Shown one piece after another: positions 8,041-16,670 of a DNA stretch of 64,000 nucleotides. Position 1 is the first letter of the stretch; every line of letters begins with the position of its first letter. The notes below the pieces were generated by a model. It made no database searches and was not told the origin of the DNA. It saw only the letters and a list, made by a program, of their open reading frames with translations. The stretch is from Paractinoplanes brasiliensis (GTDB lineage Bacteria > Actinomycetota > Actinomycetes > Mycobacteriales > Micromonosporaceae). Location of the stretch: positions 4,446,001 through 4,510,000 of the forward strand of contig NZ_SNWR01000001.1 of assembly GCF_004362215.1 (NCBI RefSeq), given 5' to 3'. A program made the translations under genes and the position numbers.

Positions 8041-9318
8041 TCATTCTTGGGCCGACAGGAAGACCCGGATCGCGCCGCTCAGGTAGGCCGGGTCGTCGAC
8101 GTGGCACATCTCACGGGCCGAGTGCATCGAAAGCAGCGGGACGCCGACGTCCAGCGTCGGGATGCCGATCCGGGCCGCGGTGATCGGGCCGATCGTCGAG
8201 CCGCACGGCACCGAGTTGTTCGAGACGAACTCCTGGTACGGCACCCCGGCCGCCGCGCAGGTGCGGCTCCACAGCGCGGCGCCGGGCCCGTCGGTCATGT
8301 AGCGCTGATTCGCATTGATCTTCAACAGCGGGCCGGCCCCGGTGACCGGGCGGTTGACCGGGTCGTGACGCTCCGGCCGGTTCGGGTGCACGGCGTGCCC
8401 GGCGTCGGACGACAGGCACCACGAGCCGGCGATCGCGCGGGCCAGATCGGAACGGTCGCCGCCGAGCCCGGTCACGACCCGCTCCAGCACGTCGGCCAGG
8501 AAGGGCCCGGCCGCCCCCGAGCGGCTCTCCGATCCGATTTCCTCGTGGTCGAAAGCGGCCAGCACGGCGATCGCGTCGCTCGGCTCGGCCGCCAGCAGCG
8601 CGGTCACTCCGGCGTGCACGGACGAGAGGTTGTCCAGGCGGGCCGAGGCGAACAGTTTCTCGCCGGCGCCGAACCGGGCCGGGCCGGCCGAGTCCACGGT
8701 GACGACGTCGTAGCCGGCCAGGTCGGCGTCGGGGATCCCGGCCAGGCGGGCCAGATGCCCCACGACGTCGGCGTCCCCGGGGCCACCGGCGCCCCAGACC
8801 GGCTGCAGCTCGCGCTGCTTGTCGGGCGCGAACGACTCGTTCACCGCGCGGTCGAGGTGGATGGCGAGGTGCGGGATGCGAGCGAACGGGCCGGTGCGGA
8901 CCAGGTGCACGGTGCCGTCGCGGTGCACGACCCGGCCCGCGAACTCGAGCTCGCGATCGAACCAGGACGCGACGATCGGGCCGCCGTACACCTCGACGCC
9001 CGCCTGCCACCAGCCGAAGGCGGCCGTCGAGGGCTTCGGCTTGAGTTTGAAGCCGGGGGAGTCGGTGTGCGCGCCGAGGATCCGGAACGGGGTGCCCCGG
9101 CCGGCCGCCGAGGGCAACGCCAGCGCGATGACCGAGCCGTCGCGCACGATCAGGAGGCGGGCCCCGGGGCGTACGGCGTCGGTCCAGTCGGCCGTCTCGT
9201 CGAGCGTCTCGTAGCCGGCCTCGCCCAGCCTGCGCGCCACCTCGGCGGCGGCGTGGTAGGAGCTCGGCGACGCCGAGACGAAGGCTGCCAGATCATCGAT
9301 GTGGGCGGTGGCGTCCAT
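8041..9318 (-). CDS. M18 family aminopeptidase (aspartyl aminopeptidase type)
   Basis: A 425-residue M18 metallo-aminopeptidase, normal length. Metal-ligand motifs are present: GAHTDSPG (about residues 82-89), FDHEEIGS with the paired glutamates (about 255-262), SSDAGH, and SMHSAREM near the C terminus. It removes N-terminal residues, usually acidic ones, from peptides in the cytosol. It converges with mrx1 and is 8 bases from the stop of the ABC1 kinase gene upstream, so the two may be cotranscribed. Confidence 0.88.
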   Translation of the reverse strand: MDATAHIDDLAAFVSASPSSYHAAAEVARRLGEAGYETLDETADWTDAVRPGARLLIVRDGSVIALALPSAAGRGTPFRILGAHTDSPGFKLKPKPSTAAFGWWQAGVEVYGGPIVASWFDRELEFAGRVVHRDGTVHLVRTGPFARIPHLAIHLDRAVNESFAPDKQRELQPVWGAGGPGDADVVGHLARLAGIPDADLAGYDVVTVDSAGPARFGAGEKLFASARLDNLSSVHAGVTALLAAEPSDAIAVLAAFDHEEIGSESRSGAAGPFLADVLERVVTGLGGDRSDLARAIAGSWCLSSDAGHAVHPNRPERHDPVNRPVTGAGPLLKINANQRYMTDGPGAALWSRTCAAAGVPYQEFVSNNSVPCGSTIGPITAARIGIPTLDVGVPLLSMHSAREMCHVDDPAYLSGAIRVFLSAQE

Positions 9319-9325
9319 CGGCCCA

Positions 9326-10675
9326 TCAGATCATGGGCGGCGCGAAGCCCGGCAACCACTTCTCCAAGATCCCGCGGTACGGCGCCTCGGCCTCCAGCTG
9401 GCACAGCACGCCGATCGAGCCCAGCGTCACCCGGTGGATCATCAGGTACGACGGTGGCAGGTTGAGTTTGCGGCTCAGCTGGTAGGCCGGCGAGCGCGGG
9501 CTGCTCAACCTGGTCGCCTCACCGCGCAGCCAGGCCCGGGTGAAGCGGAACTTCTCGACGGCGACCGGCTCGATCATCGGACGCAGGAAGTCGAGCACGG
9601 CCTGCGCGTCGATCTCGTCGTCGGGCTTGATGAAACCTTCCTCGCGCAGCCCGTCGGCCACCCCGGCGGCGTCGCCGTCGAGCGCGAGCCGCACCAACCG
9701 GCCGATCGGTTCGGGCAGTCCCTCGGGCAGCCGGGCCACCGCGCCGAAGTCGATCACGCCGAGGCGGCCGTCGGGCAGCATCCGGAAGTTGCCCGGGTGC
9801 GGGTCGGCGTGCAGCAGCCCCGCGCGGGCGGGCGCCGAGAAGTGCAGGGTCGCCATGAGACGCCCGGCCTCGTCCCGTTCCTGCTCGGTGCCGTCGGCGA
9901 TCACCTTGGCCAGCGGCGTGCCGTCGACCCACTCGGTGACCAGCACCCGTGGCGCCGACGCGATCACCCGCGGCACGAAGATCTCGGGATCGTTCCCGTA
10001 CGCCTCGGCGAAGGCCCGCTGGGTCTCGGCCTCCATGGCGTAGTCGAGCTCCTCGGTGATGCGTTCCCGAAGCTCGGCCAGCAGCGGCTTGATGTCCATG
10101 CCAGGCTGGATGATCTTGAACATGTGGGCCAGTCGGGACAGCTGCTTGAGGTCGGCCAGCAGCGCGTCGCCGGCGCCCGGATACTGCACCTTGACCGCGA
10201 CGGGCAAGGTTTTGGGCTTCGCGTTCCGGCGGGCCGGCGGCAACTTCCAGACGGCGCGATGCACCTGCCCGATGCTGGCGGCGGCGGCCGGGCTGTCGTC
10301 GAACTCGGCGAACAGGTCACGCCAGTCCTCGCCGAGCTGCTCGGCCAGCGCCCTGTGCAGGCTGGCCACGGGCATCGGCGGCGCGGCCTCCTGCAGCTTG
10401 GTGAGCGCCTGCCGGTAGGGGCCGGCCATCTCTTCGGGCATGGCGGCCTCGAAGACGCTCAACGCCTGCCCGAACTTCATGGCGCCGCCCTTGAGCTGCC
10501 CCAGGACGCTGAACAGCTGCTCGGCGGTGCGCCGCTGGATGTCCTCCGAGATCACATCGGAAGCCATCCCGACGGCACGCTTGCCGAGCCCCAGCGCCGT
10601 GCGCCCGGCGAACCCCAGCGGAAGCGCCGCCAGCTTGGCGGTGCGGGCCGCCGCACGCCGCGGTATGTCGCTCAC
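9326..10675 (-). CDS. ABC1/UbiB family atypical kinase (AarF/Coq8-like)
   Basis: A 449-residue protein of the ABC1 atypical kinase family. It has the KxGQ motif (LKGGAMKFGQALS), the alanine-rich loop AAAASIGQVHRA, LLHADPHPGNF as catalytic loop and VIDFGAVARL in place of DFG. The homologous Mtb gene (Rv3197) lies next to whiB7 and is linked to macrolide tolerance; here the neighbourhood is similar but the gene is separated from whiB7 by three genes. Start is set at GTG 10675 (VSDIPRRAAA) because the frame continues 400 bases upstream without coding character. Confidence 0.85.
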   Translation of the reverse strand: MSDIPRRAAARTAKLAALPLGFAGRTALGLGKRAVGMASDVISEDIQRRTAEQLFSVLGQLKGGAMKFGQALSVFEAAMPEEMAGPYRQALTKLQEAAPPMPVASLHRALAEQLGEDWRDLFAEFDDSPAAAASIGQVHRAVWKLPPARRNAKPKTLPVAVKVQYPGAGDALLADLKQLSRLAHMFKIIQPGMDIKPLLAELRERITEELDYAMEAETQRAFAEAYGNDPEIFVPRVIASAPRVLVTEWVDGTPLAKVIADGTEQERDEAGRLMATLHFSAPARAGLLHADPHPGNFRMLPDGRLGVIDFGAVARLPEGLPEPIGRLVRLALDGDAAGVADGLREEGFIKPDDEIDAQAVLDFLRPMIEPVAVEKFRFTRAWLRGEATRLSSPRSPAYQLSRKLNLPPSYLMIHRVTLGSIGVLCQLEAEAPYRGILEKWLPGFAPPMI

Positions 10676-11111
10676 CAGATCATTGTGACCGAAACGCGGC
10701 TGATGAAACGCCCGCCTGAAGCCGGTTGCCCCTACAACGCCCGAAAAGTCCACCCCCCAATTCCCAACTCCCATCACCAAACCTCCCCAACCGCACCCTC
10801 GCCGGGCCATCCCGCCCGACGCCGGCGGAAGACACGGAACGTAAGTAAGCGGCCAGTGTCGCTCCTCCAGAAGCTCTCCCCGTCTGCCGGATATATCCGT
10901 CACAAGGGTTTCTCCGGATTGGCGAAAGTTAGCGCTTCGGGACAGATGCCCAAGGGCCGGGCAAGCAGGATCCGGCCGTGCGCCGGCGATCCCAGCGGAG
11001 GCAGAGCCGGCGCCGCGCAGGAGTTGAAGGCAGGCGTGGTCACTGCCAATGGGTGGCGTCCGGCGGCACATGAGATCGCGGCGGTTGGGTGTCGCCCGGA
11101 GGCAGAGGCGG
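10676..11111. other. 436-bp intergenic region
   Basis: Between the ABC1 kinase and the ThiF-like gene, both on the minus strand. I see no convincing gene. It has a C-rich stretch at about 10750-10800 and a 12-bp palindrome, cggatatatccg, at 10888-10899 with an AT core, which could be a regulator site upstream of the kinase gene. Confidence 0.5.
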
Positions 11112-12173
11112 TCAGGGCGGTTGGGTGGCGGTCGGCGCCGCTGACGGGTTGACCCGCTGGCGGGCGGGGCGGCGGGCGCAGTCGCAGTCGGGGTGCGGCG
11201 TCCACGTGCGGCGGCGCTGGCGGGTCGGGTTGGTCAGCTCGATCGAGGCGCCCAGCGTCCCCGGGGAGCCGCCGTCGATGAAGGTCAGCGACTCCTCGAC
11301 GGCCACCGCGGTCGCGGCCAGCAGGGTGGCCACGGTGCACGGTTCGGGCAGGGTGCGGGGCGGCTGTCCGGGCCAGGCGGCGTCGCGGTCGCGGCGGTGC
11401 AGGTCGAGACAGGCGAGGCAGGGGCCGCCGACGGCGGGGACCAGGGGGCCGATCACCGGGGCGCCGTCGCGGATGGTCACCGCGAGGTGGGGCTGGCGGC
11501 GGCCGGCGTAGGCCGCCGCGACCACGGCGACGGGGCTGTCCGGGTCGAGCTGAATGACCAGGGTGGCGGGCTGACCACGTACGCCGTTGGTCTCGACGCC
11601 CTCGACGGTGCGCGCGACGGCCGCCTCAACCGCCTCGGTGCGCGTCCGGCCGATGTCGGAGGCGCGCAGCGGCCCGCCCGCCAGCTCGCCCCGGTGCACC
11701 AGGCCGGGCAGGTCGAGGTGGATGTGACCGACCCCCGCCTCGGCCAGCGCCACGGCAATCGAAGCGCCGAGCCGTCCCTGCCCGCAGATCACCACGCGGG
11801 AAGCGCCTCGGCGGCGCAGCCGGGTGGCGGGGGTCGGTGAACCTTCGCCGCGCAGGGCGAGCACCGCTGCCTCGCCGGTCAAGCGGTCGGCGCCGCGTAC
11901 GGGAGGGAGGAGCGCCGTGGCCGGCACGGTCAGGCCCGCGGCTTCCAGCGCGTCGAGCACGGCCCGGGCCTCGTGGGGTGGGACACCGTCGGCGACGGCT
12001 TCGAGCATCACCACTCGCTCGGGGCGGCTGCCGTCGAGGAGGTCGAGCACGCGGGCGGCGCGCGGATCGGGCAGGCGCAGCACCGCGGCGCGGGTGGGGT
12101 CGGAGCCCAGCTGCAACTCGAAGCGGTTGCGCCAGACGCGAGGGAGTCCGGGGATGAGCGTGGGACGGTTCAC
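11112..12173 (-). CDS. ThiF/E1-like Rossmann protein (TOMM cyclodehydratase-like)
   Basis: A 353-residue protein with an N-terminal region resembling the RiPP-recognition winged-helix part of TOMM cyclodehydratase partners, then a Rossmann segment (VVICGQGRLGASIAVALAEAG, residues 129-149) and a CxxC (CLACLDLHRRD) as in E1-like ThiF proteins, plus a terminal DCDC. No azole precursor or YcaO gene is nearby, and the gene sits in a conserved housekeeping block, so a stand-alone role is likely. Function unknown. Start is GTG 12173. Confidence 0.65.
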   Translation of the reverse strand: MNRPTLIPGLPRVWRNRFELQLGSDPTRAAVLRLPDPRAARVLDLLDGSRPERVVMLEAVADGVPPHEARAVLDALEAAGLTVPATALLPPVRGADRLTGEAAVLALRGEGSPTPATRLRRRGASRVVICGQGRLGASIAVALAEAGVGHIHLDLPGLVHRGELAGGPLRASDIGRTRTEAVEAAVARTVEGVETNGVRGQPATLVIQLDPDSPVAVVAAAYAGRRQPHLAVTIRDGAPVIGPLVPAVGGPCLACLDLHRRDRDAAWPGQPPRTLPEPCTVATLLAATAVAVEESLTFIDGGSPGTLGASIELTNPTRQRRRTWTPHPDCDCARRPARQRVNPSAAPTATQPP

Positions 12174-12212
12174 GCGTCACACGATGTCACCACAAAAACG
12201 CGGAGCGAGAAG

Positions 12213-12319
12213 TTGTCCACAGGCCTCGAAGGGTCGTGACGCGCTCTGTCCACAGGCTTCGGGAAGTTATCCACAGGCCGAGACAGTTATCCACAACCTC
12301 ACTCAACGTGTGTGGACAG
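12213..12319. promoter_or_regulatory. cluster of five DnaA boxes outside oriC
   Basis: Nine-base DnaA boxes occur at 12213-12221 (ttgtccaca), 12246-12254 (ctgtccaca), 12267-12275 and 12287-12295 (both ttatccaca), and 12311-12319 in reverse (ctgtccaca). Start-to-start spacing is 33, 21, 20 and 24 bases, close to two helical turns for the last four. No dnaA, dnaN, gyrB or rpmH lies nearby, so it is not the replication origin. A DnaA-titrating or DnaA-regulated site is possible. Confidence 0.7.
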
Positions 12320-12347
12320 ATCGGGTTGCGCCCCTGAGGGGTAATGC

Positions 12348-12377
12348 ACCGGGGAGGGCGAGGTGCCCTCCCCGGGT
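12348..12377 (-). terminator. hairpin downstream of DUF5679 gene
   Basis: A strong inverted repeat, accggggagggc / gccctccccgggt, with a 5-base loop. A second, longer imperfect repeat (cgacc-ttgccgcaggctt with its partner near 12425-12440) lies between it and the stop codon at 12445. Either could end transcription from the small upstream gene. Confidence 0.5.
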
Positions 12378-12444
12378 GGGTGAACGACCTTGCCGCAGGC
12401 TTGACGATGGCCTAGTGGGGCGAAGCCTGCGGGGGTCGTCCGGC

Positions 12445-12606
12445 TCAGACCTTGGCCTTGCCCAGGATGCGGTTCACGGTCGTCCCGCACACCGGGCACT
12501 TGCCCTTGGCCATGTTCATGCCCGTCTTCGACACTTCGACGGTGCCCTGGAAGTCGCGCTTCTCCTTGCACTTCACGCAGTAGCCGTTGTACGTGTTGTC
12601 GGCCAC
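12445..12606 (-). CDS. DUF5679 zinc-ribbon-like small protein
   Basis: A 53-residue protein starting at GTG 12606 with GGAGGA 6 bases upstream. Two cysteine pairs, YCVKCKEKR and CPVCGTT, form a likely zinc ribbon, as in the DUF5679 family, and the tail is basic. The sequence is typical of small actinobacterial proteins found in this same block. Function unknown; nucleic-acid or ribosome contact is a guess. Confidence 0.8.
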   Translation of the reverse strand: MADNTYNGYCVKCKEKRDFQGTVEVSKTGMNMAKGKCPVCGTTVNRILGKAKV

Positions 12607-13076
12607 GGTTCCTCCTCGTTCATGTTGTCGGCCGGGTCGATCCCGATGCCTGCTCGCGGTGGCAGGCCGCGACCTGTGTTCGGCGCTGGACCGCTCCGAC
12701 CACGCGGATGTGGCCACCCGTCGGGCGAGCACTACCCAGGTCAGGCCTGTTCCATGTCAGCGCGGCGTCGGCGGTCTCGCCGACGACGCTGAGTGTGCCG
12801 GTCCGAATCGCCCTTTTTGGGATGTTGTGCCGCAACACGCCGTGATGTGCCATCAAACGGGCAGAAATGGGACGTTGCGCGCGATGGTGACCACATCTCG
12901 GCATGCGCTAGGTTGGCGAGGGGGCGCGGATGTTGCTCGCGTGCAAAATTTTTTCGGTATTACCTGGACGAAGTACGCAAATCCGGCGGGTGTCATCCGG
13001 CGTACTCTTGCGGTGACATGGGTCTCACGGATTAGCGTCTCAACGTGAACCCGAATCTGGGCCGCGCGAGCCGGTA
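12607..13076. other. 470-bp intergenic region, divergent promoters
   Basis: It separates the DUF5679 gene (minus) from the metallopeptidase gene (plus). Short frames are present on both strands but none has a credible start, codon use or family match. The segment near 12945-12965 is relatively AT-rich (aaaattttttcggtatta) and is a candidate promoter area. Confidence 0.45.
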
Positions 13077-13610
13077 ATGGCCCGGACGCGCAAGCCTGTC
13101 GTGGAAGTGCGGCGCAGCCAGCGCCGTCGGCGCACAGTGTCCGCGTACCGCGATGGTGAGCGCGTGGTGGTGCTCATCCCCGACCGGTTCTCCCGGGCCG
13201 AGGAGACCGAGTGGGTCGAGCGGATGCTGGCCCGCCTGGCCGCCCGCGACGAACGCATCCAGCGCACCGACGACGAGCTGCTGGTCAGAGCCCGCCGCCT
13301 GACGACCCGATACCTGTCCGACCACGCCGACAAGGTGCGGCCCGCCAGTGTGCGCTGGGTGACCAACCAGAACGGCCGCTGGGGTTCCTGCACCCCCGAC
13401 GACGGCACGATCCGGATCTCGCACCGCATCCAGGAAATGCCCGACTGGGTCATCGACTACGTGTTGCTGCACGAGCTGTCCCACCTGGTCGTGCCGAGCC
13501 ACAACGCCACGTTCTGGGAGCTGGTCAACCGCTTCGGCAAGTCCGAGCGAGCCCGTGGTTACCTCGAGGGCATCTCGGCGGCCACCGGCCTGGTCCTCGC
13601 CGACGACTGA
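13077..13610 (+). CDS. YgjP-like M48-type metallopeptidase (DUF45)
   Basis: A 177-residue protein with the gluzincin motif LLHELSHLVVPSHN (about residues 134-147): HELSH gives two zinc histidines and the catalytic glutamate. WGSC..DGTIRISHRI before it is the DUF45/YgjP signature. The N terminus is basic and there is no signal peptide. Substrate unknown. A strong terminator follows the stop. Confidence 0.85.
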   Translation: MARTRKPVVEVRRSQRRRRTVSAYRDGERVVVLIPDRFSRAEETEWVERMLARLAARDERIQRTDDELLVRARRLTTRYLSDHADKVRPASVRWVTNQNGRWGSCTPDDGTIRISHRIQEMPDWVIDYVLLHELSHLVVPSHNATFWELVNRFGKSERARGYLEGISAATGLVLADD

Positions 13611-13616
13611 TCAACA

Positions 13617-13644
13617 CCTTCCCCCGTACGCGGGGAAGGGTTTT
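13617..13644. terminator. bidirectional intrinsic terminator
   Basis: Stem ccttcccc / ggggaagg around a CGTACG-containing loop, followed by TTTT at 13641-13644. It lies between convergent genes ending at 13610 and 13644. Confidence 0.8.
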
Positions 13645-14240
13645 CACCCGCCGAGAAGCGCTCGCGTGTTGTCCCAGCCCTCCAGCGCCGGATCAAGGCT
13701 CGCCAGCTCGGCCGGCCCCCGCAGCCGCCGCCACTCGGGCGTGGACGAGACGTCGCCCGGGCTGGGAGCGCCTCGCCGCAGCACCTGGGCGCTCGCCGAG
13801 TCGAGGTCGTGATCGGTCAGCCATGGCGGCGCCGGCAGGCTCGTGGCCAGGCCCAGCAGACCGTTGCCGGGCCCGCCCGGCGCCACCGCGACAGCCTTGT
13901 TCTCCAGGGGGCGCAGCAGCTTGCCGAGGATCATCCCGGGCACGTCGGGCGCGTCGGCGGCGATCACAGCGGCCTGATCGAAACCGTCGGCCGCCGCGGC
14001 GCTCAGCACCGGCAGAAACGTCGCCGTGGGCACCTCGTACAGGCGCATCCCGGGCCAGGCGATCTCTTCGGCCAGCGTCAGATCGGCGCTCGTGGCCGCG
14101 ATCGCCGCCTCGGCCTGGGCAAGCCGCGCCAGCAGGTCGACGACGTCCTCGGCCAGGGCGGCCCGCCAAGCGGTCAGATCAACGCCGGGCGGGCTCCATG
14201 TCACCGGCACCAGCAGTGCCGCTACCAGTCGGCGAGTCAC
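13644..14240 (-). CDS. putative GT-A fold / DUF2064-like nucleotidyltransferase
   Basis: A 198-residue protein starting at GTG 14240, overlapping the stop of the zincin gene (GTGA). A central segment, AVIAADAPDVPGMILGKLL, followed by a PGGPGNGLLGL motif, resembles the DSPDLP...GGYYLLGL pattern of DUF2064/GT-A proteins, but the match is loose and the usual N-terminal P-loop-like GxxKTRL is missing. I cannot name a substrate. It is co-translated with the upstream zincin. Confidence 0.5.
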   Translation of the reverse strand: MTRRLVAALLVPVTWSPPGVDLTAWRAALAEDVVDLLARLAQAEAAIAATSADLTLAEEIAWPGMRLYEVPTATFLPVLSAAAADGFDQAAVIAADAPDVPGMILGKLLRPLENKAVAVAPGGPGNGLLGLATSLPAPPWLTDHDLDSASAQVLRRGAPSPGDVSSTPEWRRLRGPAELASLDPALEGWDNTRALLGG

Positions 14241-15496
14241 TTGTCGCTGTCGTCGCCTTCGCCCTTGTCGCCCTCGTTCTTCTCGAGGTTCTCGAGCTCG
14301 CTGATGTCCCAGTCGGGGGTGCCCTGGGCGAAGACCTGCGGGTTGGCGAAGTCCTCGTCGGTCGGCAGCAGGTCGGGGTGGCCCCACAGGGCGTCGCGGC
14401 CCTGCACACCGCGGTGCTCGAGGACGGCGGACCACAGCGCGCCCGCCTCACGCAGGCGGCGCGGGCGCAGCTCGAGGCCGACGAGCGCGGCGAACGTCTG
14501 CTCGGCCGGGCCACCCGCCGCACGCCGGCGCCGGAACGCCTCGCCCAGCTGCACCACGGACGGCAACCTGTCGCCGGCCGCGCTGTCGACCACGTGGCCG
14601 ACCCAGCCCTCGATCAGCGCGAGCGCCGTCTCGAGGCGGGCCAGGCTCTGCTTCTGCTGCGGCGTGTCCTCCGGCGTGAAGATGCCCTCGAGCGCCATGG
14701 CCTGCATCGACTCCGGGTCGGCGGGGTCGACGCGGCTCATCGCTTCCTCGATGGCCTCACGATTCACGGTGATGCCGTTCGCGTACGTCTCCACGGCGCT
14801 CAGCACGTGCGCGCGCAGCCACGGCACGTGCCCGAAGAGCCGCTGGTGGGCCGCCTCACGCAGGGCAACGTACAGCCGGACCTGGTCCTCGGGGATCTCC
14901 AGGCCGTCCCCGTACGCCTTGATGTTGGCCGGGACGAGGGCGGCGGTGCCGTTGGGGCCGAGCGGCAAGCCGATGTCGCCCGCCGAGAGCACCTCGGCCG
15001 CGAGCTGGCCCAGGGCCTGGCCGAGCTGCCCGCCGAAGAGCGCCCCGCCCAGGGTCGCCACCATCGACTGCATCGGGCCGAGCTGGGCCTTGGCCTCGTC
15101 GGGCACGAGATCGCCCATGGCGCCGACCATGCGGCCCGCGATCGGGTCGCACAGCTTCTTCCACACCTCGAGCGTGTTGTAGATCCACTCGTTGCGGTTC
15201 CACGCGGCGGCCACCCGGATGCCGCTGGGCAGCGCGGAGGCCGGGTCGAGCCACAGGTCGGCGAGGCGCAGCGATTCCTCGACCTGGTGGCGCTCGAACA
15301 TGTTCACGGCGGGGTCACCGGCGGCGGAGAGCTGGCTCTGCGCGACCTGACGGGCGAGGTCCCAGTTCACGGGGCCACTGCCGGCCCCGGCGAACATCTG
15401 CTGCAGCTGCGCCATGAACTGCTGCATCTGCTGCGGGTCGGAGGGGTCGGGCGGCTGGGCGCCCGGCAGGGAGAAGCCGAACGGAATATCAGGCAC
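14237..15496 (-). CDS. zinc-dependent metalloprotease family protein (DUF2342, zincin)
   Basis: A 419-residue member of the actinobacterial DUF2342/zincin-2 family, matching the position of Rv3195 in M. tuberculosis. A Q-rich N terminus (QQMQQFMAQLQQMF) leads to helical repeats, then REAAHQRLFGH (about residues 212-222) with the histidines and glutamate expected for the metal site. The C-terminal tail is acidic and low complexity. Its exact role is unknown. It diverges from the Lon-like protease gene. Confidence 0.8.
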   Translation of the reverse strand: MPDIPFGFSLPGAQPPDPSDPQQMQQFMAQLQQMFAGAGSGPVNWDLARQVAQSQLSAAGDPAVNMFERHQVEESLRLADLWLDPASALPSGIRVAAAWNRNEWIYNTLEVWKKLCDPIAGRMVGAMGDLVPDEAKAQLGPMQSMVATLGGALFGGQLGQALGQLAAEVLSAGDIGLPLGPNGTAALVPANIKAYGDGLEIPEDQVRLYVALREAAHQRLFGHVPWLRAHVLSAVETYANGITVNREAIEEAMSRVDPADPESMQAMALEGIFTPEDTPQQKQSLARLETALALIEGWVGHVVDSAAGDRLPSVVQLGEAFRRRRAAGGPAEQTFAALVGLELRPRRLREAGALWSAVLEHRGVQGRDALWGHPDLLPTDEDFANPQVFAQGTPDWDISELENLEKNEGDKGEGDDSDK

Positions 15497-15586
15497 GTGT
15501 TCAACCGTACGCGCGAAACGGCCGCTCCGGACCCATGGCGGTGTCAGCTCAGAGAGAACTCAGGCAGGGGCGATAGTCTCACGCGC

Positions 15587-16615
15587 ATGAGACGTCGTGG
15601 TGTCACCGTAATCCTCGGCGCCCTGATCACCGCCCTGCTGGCAGTCGGTGTGATGGCCGCACCCCTGCCCTACGTGGTGCTCAAACCCGGCCCGACGGTG
15701 AACACGCTCGGCTCGGACAACGGCACCGAGGTGATCCAGGTGACGGACGCCAAGACCACGACGTCGGCCGGGCAGCTGCGCCTGACCACGGTGAACGTGC
15801 AGTCGCAGGTGGAGCTGGTGTGGGCGATCAGCAGCTGGTTCAGCTCGTCGGACGCGGTCGTCCCGCGTGAGCTGATCTACCCGCCGGACCGTACGGAGAA
15901 GCAGGTCGAACAGAAGAACGCCGAAGAGTGGACCCAGTCACAGAGCAGCGCGGTCACGGTCGCTCTGACCAAGCTGGGCTACCCGGCGCGTCCGGCCGTC
16001 AGCAAGGTCGTCGAGGGCGGCGCCGCGACCGGGATCCTGCAGAAGGACGATGTGATCACCGCGGTCGACGGCACGGCGGTCGACTCCCCGGCGAAACTGA
16101 CCGAGCTGGTCCGGGCCAAGCCGGCCGGCAGCGAGCTCGCCATCTCCTACCTGCGCGGCGGCAAGGCCGCGACGGCGAAGATCACGACCAAGGCCTCCGC
16201 CGACGACAACACGCCGCGGCTGGGCATCGAGATCGGCGCCAAACAGGACGCCCCGTTCAAGGTCGAGATCGACCTCGACAAGATCGGCGGACCGAGCGCG
16301 GGGCTGATGTTCACGCTCGGGATCATGGACAAGATCAAGCCGGAGGACCTGACCGGCGGAAAGATCGTTGCGGGTACGGGAACGATCGACAACGACGGCA
16401 ACGTCGGCCCGATCGGCGGGATCCCGCAGAAGCTGGTCGGCGCCAAGAAAGCCGGCGCTCAACTGTTCCTCGTGCCCAAGGGAAACTGCGCCGAGGCGCT
16501 GCGGAACTCGGTCGACGGGCTTGTGATGGCCGAGGTGGCCACCGTGGACGACGCGCTCACCGCGCTCAAGACCTTCAGCGGTGGCGGCACTCCGAAGCCC
16601 TGCTCGGCCGCGTGA
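15587..16615 (+). CDS. membrane-anchored PDZ-Lon-type protease
   Basis: A 342-residue protein that corresponds to Rv3194c. An N-terminal membrane anchor (residues 7-27) is followed by a PDZ domain (GGAATGILQKDDVITAVDGT, about 140-160) and a C-terminal Lon-type domain. The catalytic serine lies in GGPSAGLMFTLG and the lysine in GIPQKLVGAKKAG, the Ser-Lys dyad. It probably acts outside the membrane on exported or membrane proteins. ATG 15587 is chosen because it begins the signal anchor; the open frame runs far upstream antisense to other genes. Confidence 0.88.
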   Translation: MRRRGVTVILGALITALLAVGVMAAPLPYVVLKPGPTVNTLGSDNGTEVIQVTDAKTTTSAGQLRLTTVNVQSQVELVWAISSWFSSSDAVVPRELIYPPDRTEKQVEQKNAEEWTQSQSSAVTVALTKLGYPARPAVSKVVEGGAATGILQKDDVITAVDGTAVDSPAKLTELVRAKPAGSELAISYLRGGKAATAKITTKASADDNTPRLGIEIGAKQDAPFKVEIDLDKIGGPSAGLMFTLGIMDKIKPEDLTGGKIVAGTGTIDNDGNVGPIGGIPQKLVGAKKAGAQLFLVPKGNCAEALRNSVDGLVMAEVATVDDALTALKTFSGGGTPKPCSAA

Positions 16616-16670
16616 CAGATGACGTACTGTGAGACACCGGCCCGACTGAAATGTGGAGCCTCCGTTGGTT

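Noticed and set aside
6188..8086. A 632-codon plus-strand frame opposite uvrD2
   Set aside because: Shadow of uvrD2 that also crosses the mycoredoxin gene in another frame.
12213..12319. Chromosomal replication origin
   Set aside because: No dnaA, dnaN, rpmH or gyrB, too few boxes for an actinobacterial oriC, and no AT-rich unwinding region.
12620..12904. A 94-codon minus-strand frame upstream of DUF5679
   Set aside because: No family match, no ribosome site, and composition like intergenic DNA.
13211..16615. A 1,134-codon open frame on the plus strand
   Set aside because: Its first 790 codons run antisense to the well-supported zincin and nucleotidyltransferase-like genes. Only the part from 15587 encodes the PDZ-Lon protease.
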